From NCBI GenBank assembly GCA_034509425.1, contig JAVTVJ010000041.1, forward strand, positions 1,399,501 through 1,463,500: 64,000 bases of DNA, written 5' to 3'. Positions 39,501-52,142 of the stretch are shown here, piece by piece; positions within the stretch are counted from its first letter, which is position 1, and each line of letters opens with the position of its first letter. Below the pieces are notes generated by a model that was not told the DNA's origin, made no database searches, and saw nothing but the letters and a program-made list of their open reading frames with translations. Origin of the DNA: Eopsaltria australis. Taxonomy: Eukaryota; Chordata; Aves; Passeriformes; Petroicidae. Position numbers and translations under genes: made by a program.

Positions 39501-42500
39501 AAAGAGTAACATCAATACTAGCTCCATCCAAGTGAATGGATACAGAACAGAGAGGTGCATCTGTTCAGTGATTCTGAAGTGAGCTGACTCCTTGCTGTGC
39601 CACCAGTTCACTTTGCCTTATTACAACCAAATCTATTTTTTGTGTTTTTTTGTTGAAATCCAACATGGGGTAACGAATTATTTCTATTCTGTCTATTTGA
39701 GTTACACCTACTATTTAAATACTCACATCACCTGCAAACTGTAAACAACCTTGTTGCACATTGTGTAATCACTGTGGGTTAAACTCTTGAAGGATAAAGA
39801 CAGAAAGGTTTGAATAATAGTTCTTGTTTTGTCCTTCTCTGACAGATGAATATGAATAATAACTTATTTTGGCCAAAACAACTAATTCCTGGTGAATTTA
39901 TGTCCTTATTGGGAGATCTGCCATGACAAACAAGAAGGGTTTGGTACGTTCTAGTCAAAAGTGGAATATCTTAAATCAGAAGTTTCAGTAGGCTTCAACG
40001 TTCCTACTAACCCTTCCATTAAATCTTCATAACAATGTGATAAGCTAGAATTAGTTGTATTCTACTTTATTAAAGAGAGGGCAGCCTCTAGGAAAAAATA
40101 ATATTGAGAAATAAAATTTACCTTGGATTAGTTTCATGTAAACATAAAAAACACAATTTCTCAGAACTCATGTGAAAAACATAATGTAGTTAATATTAAA
40201 TACAAAGATTATGCAACCTATTACTTTTACAGTTTGTGCTCCTGTGTCCTTGGTTTTGTCCCTGTTTTGCTTATGATTAATGAATGACTCACCCTCAGTA
40301 CCCTCTCATTTATTTCATACCTCATTATGAATTTGAAATGGTCACTTTGTTATTTGAAAACAGCAAAACAAGCAAGGAAGTTAAACAGTGTTTAGAAATG
40401 TAAATGACATTTTTATAAATAAATTGCTATTCTATCACCTTTTAATGTTTTATGTTTTTAACTGCTTTTGATATTGTTTTGAAGAGTGTACTTACCTTAT
40501 TCCCATGGAATACCAGGTGGAGTTTCTCCATGTGATTTATTTAAACATCAGGAGCGTCAGTGCACTCTATACAGTCACTCACACACAAATCCTACAATGA
40601 CACCTGGTGTACTTTACAGTTTTCTATTTTGGCTCGTCAAGATCCTATGCTATAATTCCCAATGGCTTCTCATTTGTTTTGTTTGGAATTATTTTACTTT
40701 ACAATGTTTTGTGGTTGTACTGCCAGCATTCAGGTAGGGACAAAATAATGGCTAGAAAAAAATCTTTTGTGTTAAGTAAGTTCACAATTGTTAAAGCAAA
40801 ACCCACTAACTTATTTATACTGGAAACAAAGTTTCATACCAACAGTTCACAATATTACTTTTTTGTTGTTGTATCCTTTTCCAGTTTTGACATTTACTTT
40901 CATCAACAGAATTTGGTAGTTTCAAACGCTTTCTTGAGCAGAAAAAAAATTGGCTTGGGTGACATCAATGCTAAATACCACTCTGTCAGAGAATGACAAA
41001 AAGTCCATCTTTTCTGTTTACTGGAGTAAATTCTGACACTGCACATACTTCAGTGTGGGATAATCCAGTCCCTCCAGAAGCCTGTGCACTCTTCTCTTTC
41101 CTCATCGCTTTGGCAATTTTGTCCACACCAATGAGAGGAGCTCAAAGTTCTGCAACAAAGGCTGCACTGTGCAAAGGCATTGCCTCTAAAGCCCTGGTGG
41201 CAGCTGCACCCAGCTCCTCCTACAGAAGAGTTTGTCTTTATGCTTTACCTTTTTCAGTTTCTGGCTCATGATGTGCAAGCAGCAGCACCTGCACCTCCTA
41301 TTTTTGCTTTATTTTATTTGGAGCTGAATTATGGCTGTGAGGTTTATTCAGGCAGGATGCTGAGGCTGCATTCAACAGAGAGTAAACCAGAATCCATGGC
41401 TGTTATAAACAGAAAGTAGAAATCACGCTCAATCAGTTGCATATTCTTCACTCTGTACAACATGCATGGCTATTTGTGGTGCCAAGTTCAGTAGCTTAAA
41501 CATGTTGTCATCATAAAAATAATATAACTGAGCATGGTTTATTAATTGCAGGCTGACCTGCAGCTTTGGCTTTGTTTAATATTGTAGATTTATGCTTCCC
41601 CCCCAGTTCATTCAGAACTCTTTGTAGAGTGGTTTATTAAAGAATAACTAAACAATGTCCTTGATGTTCATATATGTTTGGAACAATTCCAAATCTAGGA
41701 TCTTCTCCTTGAATTTTGTCAACATGTACACTACAGGCCTTTATTCTTCCTTCAATTTCAGTGAAACTCTACAAAGATCATTGTTTTAAATCAATCCCAC
41801 CTATGACACACTTTAAGATTAGTGAACAATTATTTAATTTGTCCTTCAAATTAACAAAATCTCTTATTCCTGTCAAGCTCTGTGTTAGTTTTGAGTGTGA
41901 ATAAAAAAGATAACATCTTTACACATGGCAAGTGCAAGAGGTAATACTAAAAGGTAAATTTGACATGAGTTATGAAGCATGTGAAAAAAAAAAGTGAAAC
42001 CTTCCTCCTGACAACTTCATGAAGCTACAATAAAAATGGAGTTTGTGATGGATATTATAGAAACCAGAAAAACTACACAAAGCAGGAAGAATTTACTGCC
42101 ACAAAGTTTGAGTATTATCCTCAGGATAGAATCATCAAAACCAAAACATACACATGGAGGAACTGAAGGTATGTACTGATGGGTTCACCTCTAAGGATTT
42201 AATCTCTAGCAAGTGGCTTTCTATTTAAGCAATGAAAACATTTTGTCTCCTTGTCTGGAATGAAATTCTGGAAATGAAATTAAATGAAACTGGAATGAAA
42301 TTCTACTTCTCAAGGCAAATGCTTAGAGATAACTAAAACCAGCCTGAAACTTAAGAGGTGCTACTTCTGTTACTTGAAATGTTCTATTTTAAAACATCAT
42401 TTATTCTTTTTTTATTCTAAAAATACCAAGACATATCTCCAGGAACTACTCAGTCTTCATTCTGACCCAAAAAGATCCATTACTTCTTTATGCACACCTT

Positions 42501-44478
42501 TCATTGACATTGCAGGCCACTATTTATTGCCACTTACCAGGCACCCAGGGCAGCCCAAGCAAAACGTGCATCCTACAGACTCAGAATATAGCAGAGAAAA
42601 TATCACTATCATAAACATCAAAACTGCAAACTTCACAAAATGATAGAAGACTGGATGCTGCCTTAAAGCTCTGTGAGGCAAATTCATCAGCAGTGTGGCT
42701 TCGCGTCCAAGCTCAAAACCTGAATGTGCAAATTACACCTTTGGCACTCTCAGCTAACAAACACCTGCAGAACTGTGGGAGTTTAACCTACTGTTCAGAT
42801 GACTGGATTCACTTTGGCTGCTTTTTGAAGCCTGACTTACAACAGGTGAGGATGCAGAGTAAAAAAAGGTGTTGGGGGAAGGAGAAGCACTTGCTTGTTT
42901 AGCACCTTTAATGGATGGGTCAGGGATAGAGGATGTGGATGTTGTAATGAGGTAACTGGCAGCAAAGAACTCTGAGCTGGAGCAAATGGGAAGGTAAAGC
43001 AGAATCGAAATAGTGAACCATCTGCTTTCTAATGAAAACAGCTCCTCTTGTCAGCAACATCCAGAAAAAATGATTTCTTAGTTGGAGTGTATAACCGAGG
43101 GAAGTAGCTTTTTTGCTATATGAGGTAATACACTCAAATGATGTATGACTTAGAAAATAGTGTGGGTTAATGATCTTCAGCTGGATCAGAGAGTAAAACA
43201 AAGTAATTTCATAATACAGAACATGATGGATTAAATCATGTTAATACTGGGTATATACATTAAAGAAAATGATCTTTCTGGCATACTAAATGGCAAAATA
43301 AAAAGCACTTTTAGTAAGCCATATGATTAATTAGCCTGCCCTTTTATTTATGTACCATGATAAAGTAAAATGTACTTCTTCTGGTTACCTCCCAGGCAAT
43401 TATTCTAAAAGTTATATTGAATACACCAGCTTCATTGTATTGCATCAGTCCATCAGGAACTGTGAGTAGGTCCCTGTCTTTGTTTCAAGTCAGGGGTTTT
43501 CTTTTTTCTCTCCCTCTCCTGTCCTCCTTTACTAGGGATTATTGGGGGTTTGTACATTTTTTAACCCACACAAACGTGAGATTGAACATGGTATGTTCAT
43601 ATATATTGCAATAATATAAACATTGATTTGTCTTAGCACTATTACTTACAGAGAATGCAAAAAATTCCAGTGAATGAAAAGTTACAGCTCACGTGTAATT
43701 CAGACAAATATTTAAATATGGGAATGCAAATGCTGCAATTTCGTTCAGATTCTGAGCTGTTTCATTTCCTGCCTTCACAATTTAACTGTGTGTCTTACAA
43801 ATTTCTGCCACAGGTTCAATCACATGCAGAATCTTTTAAAAATAAGCTGGGAATGTATTTTCAGAGATTTCACATTAAACTAAAAATCTCAGATTTCAGA
43901 AATAATGTTACCTACAGAGGGAGAAATATTATTTTTGAGGACTCTGAGTCCTCCAGTCCTATTGTACATACTTGTTAGAAATTATGCCAGTGATGAAAGA
44001 CACAGAAGCTTCCTCTAGTATCAAATTTATGTGGAAGGAAGAAAAGGTATTATTAGAATTGAATTCACTTTTTTCTTAAAATCTTATGAAAATGTAAAAA
44101 CTGATAAAATGCAGGAGTTAAAGAAAAGTCCATTTCAACGATATTTTAAAAAATAATATTTAGTAAGCCAGGATAGGTTTTGTATTCTATGAGGGATTCA
44201 CATAGTTCCTTGAACAGATTGCCTTAGACAGATGTACTTAACTACACAGAAAATGTGAAAGAGCAGACTTGGACATTTTCTAATGTTAAATTCAGAATTC
44301 AGGTGGGGAGTGTTTTTGACAGAGAGAAACACGCTTTTGTAAGGAGCCCAGCACTTACATGGACTTATTCTGTTACACTGTTCCACAGACCTGCACAGAA
44401 AAGTAAATCCTGATTCTAAAACTCTAGGCTAAAGGAACTGACTTTTTAAAAAAGAACCAGCTAAGAATAACTACTTTC
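36561..44478. other. Long unassigned non-coding tract
   Basis: No gene is supported. About 38810-39420 is a GC-richer island of unknown origin with short overlapping frames. It contains GGGTGTGACAGTG at 38957-38969, a 13-base exact match to the minisatellite unit core. At 39453-39476 a long pyrimidine tract ends in CAG, an acceptor-like site. CTGGAATGAAATTCT occurs twice at 42255 and 42290. An open frame at 40607-40996 (129 codons) has no recognisable content. Confidence 0.5.
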
Positions 44479-44499
44479 TTTTTTTTTTTTTTTTTTTTT
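44479..44499 (+). repeat. T21 homopolymer tract
   Basis: Twenty-one consecutive T residues follow CTACTTTC. No transposon body is recognisable next to it, so it is listed as a simple repeat rather than a retroelement tail. Confidence 0.95.
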
Positions 44500-46019
44500 A
44501 ATATAGTTACTAGTGCCAGATATTTGACTACTACAGCAAGAATTTGGAATTTCTGCATGAAATCCTAGCAATGTTCTAATTCTGGATTATCTTACACAAA
44601 GCCCACCTGTTGATACAAAGCCAGTATTTGCTGACTAATCTTTTGTTTGCAACACCACTAGTGCTTTCTTCTGACTCTGGGGGTTTTGCTTTCTTTGCTG
44701 AAACATGAAATCTGTCTTTACTGGGAATTGATTAAATCATGGTAAATATGAACCCAAATATTTTCAATATTTGTTTCACCAGTGTATTTTGCATTTATCT
44801 GCTGTCAAAGGAATTGCTCTACAATCAAGCTCTACAAATTCATTTTGTATTTTAGCAGGTGTGAGTGCAGTGAGAGTTTTTTCCTTCTGTCCTCTGTTAC
44901 AATCTCATCACCACTCAAGGTGTCCTGGGCACTTTTCAGGCCTCTCAGATTTCTGTTTAATGTAGAAAAAGGCACATGAATTTTCCTATTGTCAAAAGTA
45001 TCTTAAGTTCATCCTTTTCTATGATCAACACCCACAAAAATTATTCTGGACTCCTTTTCCAAAGGTTCTTCCTTATCCTAAAGAGGATCATAAAGGTATT
45101 AATCAGGAAGATTTTTCCATGCTGCTCAGCAGGATCACATCTGTAATACATTTTTTAAGGGAGCAGATTTATGATAAATACTTGCTTTATTTCAACAGTT
45201 CATACCAATATAGCCCATAGCTGTTAATAGTTGCTTATGTATTTGCAAGCAGCTTTTCAGCCAAGAACCACACAGATACTGCCCAGAAATTACAAATAGA
45301 TACAGAAGTTCATTAATAGAAAAAAATGTGGACACCTATTTACAACCAGTAAATAAGCTTTAAAACAGATTTTTAAAGATATGTGAATTAGTTCCTAGTG
45401 AGACTGTTATGAGAATATAGAAAATGGGTGACATGTTACAGAGAAAGTGTATTAGCACAGCTTCCTCAAAGTGCTGGTCTACAATATCATTAAATTTTTG
45501 CCACATTTTGAAGTTTGTAGAATGTAACACCACAAAGAAGTGTGATTTTAAAATTAGTCTTTGCAAGTGCCTGAGATGAAGGTGAGGGGTTTTAGCAAGC
45601 AGCAGGCTTTAAACCTAAAATTACATTAATTTATTTGCTGCAACAAAATTAGGTAATTAGTTATTGCTCCAACTGGTTTGTTACACAAAAGAACATTTTT
45701 TATATTACAAATAAACCCCCCAAACCCTAGAAAAATAAGAGAAGTGTTAGTGCTCTTGTACTCCAATAATGTTGGCAAGACTCAACTACAAATGCCAGAT
45801 ATGTATAAAGAGTAATTTTGTCTCATTAAATGATAACACTAGTGGTTCCTCTTCATCTCCTTAATTCATTTCTTATAGTTTTTCTTGTCACATCCACTTG
45901 TTTTATGGCTTACTAACTTGCAAGTTATGGTCGTAATTTATGGTCAAAATTGAGTGGTAGCAAATCACAGAATATTTTCATTGATTACCCTAAATTGTCT
46001 AATCTCCTGTATGTTTTTA
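44500..46019. other. Unassigned non-coding sequence
   Basis: No gene or confident repeat. ATCACAGAATATTTT at about 45964 is reminiscent of a CR1 terminus but is not followed by CR1-like sequence. Confidence 0.5.
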
Positions 46020-46165
46020 GGCCTTGATTGGGTGGTATTTACTGATTGCCTTCATCTAATTTAAAAATCAATCAATAGCAACAATGAGAGGTGGTGGATA
46101 AATCGAGTCTAATGCAGCATAACTGCAGCAAATATCCATCAAAGGCTCATTCTCAATCAAATTTG
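46020..46165. promoter_or_regulatory. Candidate regulatory element with clustered TGATTG/CAATCA motifs
   Basis: PBX-type words recur on both strands within about 50 bases: TTGATTGGG at 46024, ACTGATTGCC at 46041, and AATCAATCAATAG at about 46067. AACAATGAG (SOX-like) follows. This clustering is what direct reading shows. That it is a PBX/HOX-responsive enhancer is inference. Confidence 0.3.
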
Positions 46166-47999
46166 TGGGAAGTTTTAATACATAAACCAAAATGTCTAAA
46201 AGCCTTACTTTGAGAGCACATCATTTTTAAATTGTGCTTTGCAATGTGACATCTTATTGCTCTTATGCTGTCTATTTAGGGCAGTTTTCCACTGCTAAAA
46301 TGAACATATTTCACTACAATAAAACTGTAGCAAACAAGAAAAAAAAATGTCATCAGCTTTGGTTTAAAGGCACTTTGTCCCATCTTCCCCAATATCATCT
46401 GTATATAATAATGGGAATTAACATAACATCAGCTTTTCATATAAACTGTGTGCATTTTCTCTGAGATAAACATTCTAATAAGTGTCTTGATGGGAAATGT
46501 GTTTCCTACATTGAGAAATCAATTCACTGAAGTTGCTCCTTACATTGTTCTTTTTTAAAAGCACCCTTAGTTCGTGAAGTTTTGGATAGCAAATATGAAG
46601 GGAGCTGTCAGGAAGGCAATATTCTGATTTCTTGACATTATGAGGGCAAGGGACCTCATACAGCAAAGGACACAGAGTAAATGCAAACCTTCCTTTACCA
46701 AGTGATGGCAGTACAAACATGAAATGCTTTTTTATAATTTGTCATGAGCAAACATGACATAAAAAAAATATTAAATTTTTAACTAGGCATGGATCTTCAG
46801 TTTATTTTAACTGCAGGTAAGTTTTCTATAGGCATACAGACATAAACAGTTCCCTGAACTGAGGTCAGAACAATGCTGTCACTAACAGCTGGATGAGGAG
46901 CTATGTCTACAGCCTGGAGAAATAAGTCAAAACTGGCCTCTACTCTTGAAAGACTCTTAGTCCATACACAGAAACAGGTACTCAGTGTCAGAACTTGCTC
47001 AGTGAATTCTATGTAGATTGCTGAGGATATTCAGCTTTTATTCCATGACAACATGGCACATATGAAGCTACAGACTTGTTAGGCAATAGGAGGTTCTGTC
47101 CTGTGATTCCAGGTGTAATAAATAACCAATGAAGGAGACAAATTAGGAGGTTTGGGGATTTTCTCATACTTTGCAGATATTTGATTTTAAATTGAGTCAA
47201 GGGGGCTTATTAACAGGCCAACATGTGAAGAAAACACCCAAAAGCTTTGAACGGTCCTGAATTCACTCAGATAAAAATTCCTTTTTGGCATCTAAAGACA
47301 GTACAAGTTACATGGCTACAATCCAGCACTGCTGCAAACAAAACCACAGATATGTAATGGATTGGGAAAACACCACCACTCGGGAAAACAATGATTCTGT
47401 TCTAATCAATTGTAAAATATCCTTTGTTGCTAAACACTCTTGAAAAATCTCAGGCCCAAGCAACAGATCACAGCACACAAATATAAAAGACAACCACCAA
47501 AGAGAACCCTACCAGCAGTCCGTGGTTTATTAAAATTCTGACATTCTGAGATATCTTCTTGCCAAGGGCCCTCTTACAATGACATCTGTACACTTGTCAT
47601 TACATTGTGGTTCACATTACTTACATAAACATGCCACAGGGAAACCATGACTGATATAATTTTTGTAAGATTGAAAGGTAGCCATTGTGATCATTAAAAC
47701 AAACCTGAGAGAGCCTTCCTGATGATGGAACAGATTCAGTTACTTCTTCCTTCTTTGTGGGTCATTAGTTAAAAAGGGGAGGGTGGGGGAGGAGGGAGAG
47801 AAGGCCACATACTGCAGGTGTTTTATCCTTTGTAAGGAGACTGCACTGAGACAAATGATTCTAGCTGGCATTTTGTACACACCGGAGATTGCTTATCGAT
47901 CCAGATCAGAATATTCAGGCTGGCCCCGGGGAAAAGGCAGAGTATTTTCTGAGGGAGTTAATAACCTGGCAGCTGAGCTGTCTTGTCCAATTCACTGAA
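46166..47999. other. Unassigned non-coding sequence
   Basis: No supported gene. A consensus-like plus-strand donor CTGCAG/GTAAGTTTT lies at 46811-46825, without a matching acceptor nearby. Such sites are expected by chance at this scale. Confidence 0.5.
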
Positions 48000-48260
48000 C
48001 CTAGGGCTCTAATCAGGCCAGAGTTTTTATTTTGAGAAATCTTGCCATATGTGTCTGCTATCTGCCTTCCACTCTATTGGAACAGTGACAGTGATTGAAA
48101 TGACAGCCTATAGATAGAGCCTAATCAAATTGTTTATTATCAGCCTAAATCAATATGTATAGATTGTAGAAACATCACTGTCATGCCATGAAAAAGTCAT
48201 ACTAATACTACATGCTGCAGGTGTAATTCTAAAATGTATTTTTCCATCCTAAATTACGTC
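48000..48260. promoter_or_regulatory. Candidate conserved non-coding element
   Basis: Mixed-complexity AT-rich sequence with CTCTAATCAGGCC, CTAATCAAATTGTTTATTATC and TAAATCAATATG words (homeodomain, SOX and forkhead-like cores close together). There is no simple repeat or reading frame. Inferred from texture only. Confidence 0.25.
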
Positions 48261-49207
48261 TGAATTTAACGGAGTAAAAGAAATTAGAATGGTGTATGAG
48301 ACAGTGAAAAATATACAGGTTTAAACGTTTTAATAACATTAAGGATTAATGTTAAAATGCCATATTGTTCATTGCTCAAATATGTTATCATGTTTCCAGT
48401 GAAGAACTGAGCTGTGGGAAAGGAAAAATAAAAATTGAAAAGAAAAGTTGTTTTGCCTTGTGCATAGAAAGGGGAAAATCTCACAGAGATCTGTGTAAGC
48501 ATGAATCAAATTCCAGCACTCCTAGAAAGTGAGTTTTGAGGCATCCAGACTCTAGAGATGAAAATACAGTAATGTGAATTCCTTTGGTACCACACAAATA
48601 TCGCTCCCAAGAGCCGACCAAAGAGCTTAGACCATGAAATCTAAGGATTTGATAAGAAGCTGATCTCATAAAGCCCTCTCTTCTGAAGACTCTTGGATAC
48701 CCTTTTTGCACAGAAAAGATATCAGTGCATCGTATGGAAAGAGTAAAAAGTTTCTAATTGTATGTAATAAAATGGATTCTACAGGCTTAATTATCTCAAG
48801 CAGAATCATTCAAACACAAAACATGAGATGAGGAAGGGATATTCCTGAGGCCATGGCACTGGATGGAAACCTCTCCCATTTGGGAGAGGACCACTAATCT
48901 GTTTGGTCAGTGAAGCTCACGTGAGTGCATGAATCTGAAATTCTCCTCCAGTGGAACTGACTGAAATGGACAATCTTGGGAGGACTTGTGGCCCAGCAAG
49001 AGTCAGATGTGTAGTTCATAACTTTTGAAGTTGCTCTACTGGCAGAATTTGTACTACCTAACATGTCCTGGGGAATAATTTATTGCCTTGCTCCTCAAAA
49101 AAGAAATTTCAAAACTATTTTAAAGTACTCTGGCATGGTAAAGAGGCTGTAACCTCAGAGCAAATGATGTTTTGCCCTGAAGAATGGTGAGAAATAACCT
49201 TCTGGTT
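48261..49207. other. Unassigned non-coding sequence
   Basis: No gene. A small hairpin at 48870-48889 has 9-base arms (CCTCTCCCA and TGGGAGAGG) with a two-base loop. Nothing else is recognisable. Confidence 0.5.
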
Positions 49208-49236
49208 AATTAATCTTTGCAATGCAAAGATTAATT
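49208..49236. repeat. 29-bp palindrome with octamer-like centre
   Basis: AATTAATCTTTGCA (49208-49221) and TGCAAAGATTAATT (49223-49236) are perfect 14-base inverted arms around a single A. The centre reads CTTTGCAATGCAAAG, which resembles a composite SOX-octamer site on either strand. The palindrome is directly visible. A binding role is inference. Confidence 0.9.
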
Positions 49237-49565
49237 CAAGCTCTTGTTTGAGTATCGTTTACATTGTGTGATTATTGGGTTGAGTCAAACATATAACAAC
49301 TTTGAGCATTACAGCATACATGTTAATAAAAATAATACTGCCTTGTAGGTTGTACTAGTTTAAAGAGGTATTTTTTCCTTGGGTAAACATACTTTTCTTA
49401 CTGTGAGCATGTAAAGCTCTCCAAACAGCAATTATCTTTGGCTGAATGAATCTAAGAATTTTCCTATTGCATTCAAAATTAGAATTTCTTGATTGCCATT
49501 TTAAAAAATAAAGGTATTTATTCAGCAGAAAGTGTTAGCATTTAAGTCTCAGTACATGCCTAAGT

Positions 49566-49685
49566 CCCTCCTGAGTCAGGAAAGAGGTTAAGCAGATGCA
49601 TATCCTTAAGTTTTAAATTACTTCAGTGGGACTTTGTCTTGTCTTAAATTTTGAATGTACTTGAAGCGTACTAATGGCTAAGCAC
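49566..49685. repeat. Ancient amniote interspersed repeat relic
   Basis: The blocks CCTGAGTCAGGAAAG, GGTTAAGCAGATGCATA, CCTTAAGTTTTAAATTAC and TTCAGTGGGACTTTG fit, in order, a palindromic repeat I recognise from bird and reptile DNA (CTGAGTCAGGAAAGCACTTA, CATGTGCTTAA and CAATGGGACTTAAG type). It shares the TTCAATGGGA core with the relics at 35 kb and 60 kb. Diverged and non-coding, with approximate edges. Confidence 0.5.
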
Positions 49686-49759
49686 AGAATATGAATACAG
49701 GTGGTTCAGTTTGGCCCACAGCTGGCACTAAACCAAAATTCAACATTACTTTTAAAGTG

Positions 49760-49865
49760 TTTTGACTAAAATCCAGCGAAGTACTTATGTCTACACACAG
49801 TGCTGATTTAACTATCTCAGTTTATAGTTACACTGGTGCAATTTCCTAGCATGGATACAGTTCTG
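49760..49865. mobile_element. Possible hAT-type DNA transposon relic (non-autonomous)
   Basis: TATGTCTACACACAGTGC, TTTAACTATCTCAGTTTA, AGTTACACTGGTGCAATTTC and CATGGATACAG appear in the same order as in a short hAT-like element family I recall from turtles, crocodilians and birds (TTGTCTACACTAC, GTTTAACTAAATTGG and ACTGGTGCAACTT type). There is no transposase. Target duplications and termini could not be identified. It may be continuous with or nested beside the relic at 49566. Confidence 0.35.
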
Positions 49866-52046
49866 CTGGTATTTGTCTTGGCATAACTTAGAAAGACACT
49901 TTTACAGAACTGAATGGCTCTGAAAGTCAAGAAGGCTGGGGCAAACCTGCAAGGGAGAACACCAAACCTGAGTGAGCTGAAAACACAACACTGAGGGGAC
50001 ACGAGAAGAGAGAAATCTGCCTGCTGAAATGGTCATCTCCAAAACCTTCCACACATCAATGGTGGCACTTCCCAGCACAGTCTGGCCAAGGTGGCTGCTC
50101 CTATGTGAGCTCCTTGCACAAACAGGAGCTCCTGCCAGAAGGTGTGGATGAAGTACCCAGATTATACCTTGTACCCTGCAAGATCCATTGAGCTGGGTGT
50201 GCTCTAAGTGTTGGGTGGAAACCTGCTTTGGATTCTGTATGGCATGCAGTGAAATCCTTCTTACAGTCTTCTGATTCTGCTGAGAATACATTTCTTTTTA
50301 TCATTATTTTGCTTTTTGTTAAACCTTGTTGTGGCCAAATGACTCAAGACAAAAGCAAGCACTATTTTTTTTTTCCCTTTTCAAAGGATGTTTGAGGAAG
50401 AGTTTGACCACAAAGAAGGGTGATACAAATGAAGAAATAATGACCTTATTATGTATTATTTACAATGCAGAGTAGTGATCAACACTGTCATCATTATCCA
50501 ACGTTCCAGTACTTGTGCCTCAGTTATGGATACCACATATTAATGAGAGATATGCCTAATAACCTAGATTTACCTTGGGAAAGGCCTGTTTCTAGGATCC
50601 TTCTATAAAACTTGCTAAATTTTTATTTATACCCCACTTAGTGCTTTAGATAGGCCATTTCTCTAGATCCATTCATTTTTTTGGTTATTTCTGTTATGGG
50701 CTGATTTGCTTTGTCTTTGCACTAAATGGGATGTAAAACTAATGATACAACTTCTATGGGTTTATTTGTTGCTTTTTTCCACCTTTCTTTGTACAGACAG
50801 CAGATGTATTAAGAGAAGATGCACAGCATACTAAATTCTTATCTCATTCAAAGAACATAGTGCTTCCAAATGAAATAATTCCAGATGCAAGAATGACAGT
50901 ATTAAAGTCACAAGAGCGAACCTTACCCTGTCCCTTTCCTCACAAACATTCCAACTGGCAGACTGCTGCCATCTTTCATTAAATGCTTCATCATCCATCA
51001 GCATATGGGCGTATCCAATGAATGAACATTAACCCCTAAATACTTGTTCTCTAATTGTACTTTAACCCATAAATAAAAAATTTTAAAATAATCCATTTAA
51101 TATTTTCAGTGATCACTATTACACCTTAAGTTATTGCTCTGATTTTATCTACAATATAATAGTGACAAAATGAAGAACAGAAGTTTAACCTCTAGCAATC
51201 CACTTTCAGTTTTCATGGATCCCATAAAGAATTTAACTTCTTCCCCTTTTCTCATATGAACTATACAGGCATTGACTCTAAGATTAAACAGATTTCTCCA
51301 CTACTGAAAAATTAAGCCCTATTCTTTTTAACTGCATCGTGATGTTACTAAATCCAGTAGCATCACAGCAAAGTCTTACTTGGGCTCAGGCTCAGAAACT
51401 TTGCAACCTAAACATCAAAACGAAAAAGCTTATTCAAGTAGGAAGGGAAAACATGGTATGATACAGCCCCATGTCCCACAAAACCTCTACACATAGTACT
51501 GCTTCACTTCAGATGCACAAATAATCAATGCACTGTACAAATCAGGCCTGCAAACATGGTGTGCCTTCCAAACTGTACTTCAAACCTCATTACATTTAAT
51601 AGTTTTGCACCAAAATGCCAAGAACTTAAAAAAATTCTGGCCAGTTTTATGTAATTTAAAAAAAAGAAAATATTACTGAAACACAGGAACATGGAAAAGT
51701 GTAACATTAGAAAGTTCTAAACTCAAACTACACTTCAGCAGCATAAAGGGGGATTAATGAGGAGCTGTGATGGTGAACTTCTGGAAGAAAGAGTTTAAGA
51801 AGTGAAATTCGTTTCAGCAGTGTCTGATGTGCTGTGAGGCTTAATTGTAGCCTCTTCATTGTCTTCATCAAGTGGAAAAGCTTTTGCTTTGCTGTTTGCA
51901 GACAGGGCTGGCAACCCCACTGCATATCCTGAATTCCCACTCTGGGAGGAATCATGTGTAGCAAAGACCACACGTGAGTCAGCTAATGAATATTCTGATT
52001 AAACATAAAATAAGTGTTTGTGACCATGCTAGCCTTAAGATAGAGG
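49866..52046. other. Unassigned non-coding sequence
   Basis: No supported gene. A hairpin at 50107-50131 has perfect 8-base arms (GAGCTCCT and AGGAGCTC). A T run lies near 50367. The minus-strand frame at 49902-50291 (129 codons) has no recognisable domain. Confidence 0.5.
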
Positions 52047-52142
52047 GAGGAAGGAAGGAAGGAAGGAAGGAAGGAAGGAAGGAAGGAAGGAAGGAAGGAA
52101 GGAAGGAAGGAAGGAAGGAAGGAAGGAAGGAAGGAAGGAAGG
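52047..52142 (+). repeat. (GGAA)n tetranucleotide microsatellite, about 24 copies
   Basis: An essentially pure run of GGAA units of about 96 bases. Its frames read as repetitive Gly-Arg-Lys-Glu or Phe-Leu-Pro-Ser strings, which are not genes. Each unit carries the GGAA core bound by ETS-family factors. Confidence 0.98.

Noticed and set aside
42665..42730. Possible further copy of the ancient palindromic repeat (GAGGCAAATTCATCAGCAGT)
   Set aside because: Only one short block matches memory, and no opposing arm or core was found.
44479..44499. T21 run as the poly(A) tail of a minus-strand processed retrocopy
   Set aside because: No gene-like or retroelement sequence is recognisable on the side where the body would lie, and no target duplication was found.
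45962..46010. ATCACAGAATATTTT as a CR1 terminus
   Set aside because: No CR1 blocks follow. Only a short chance resemblance.
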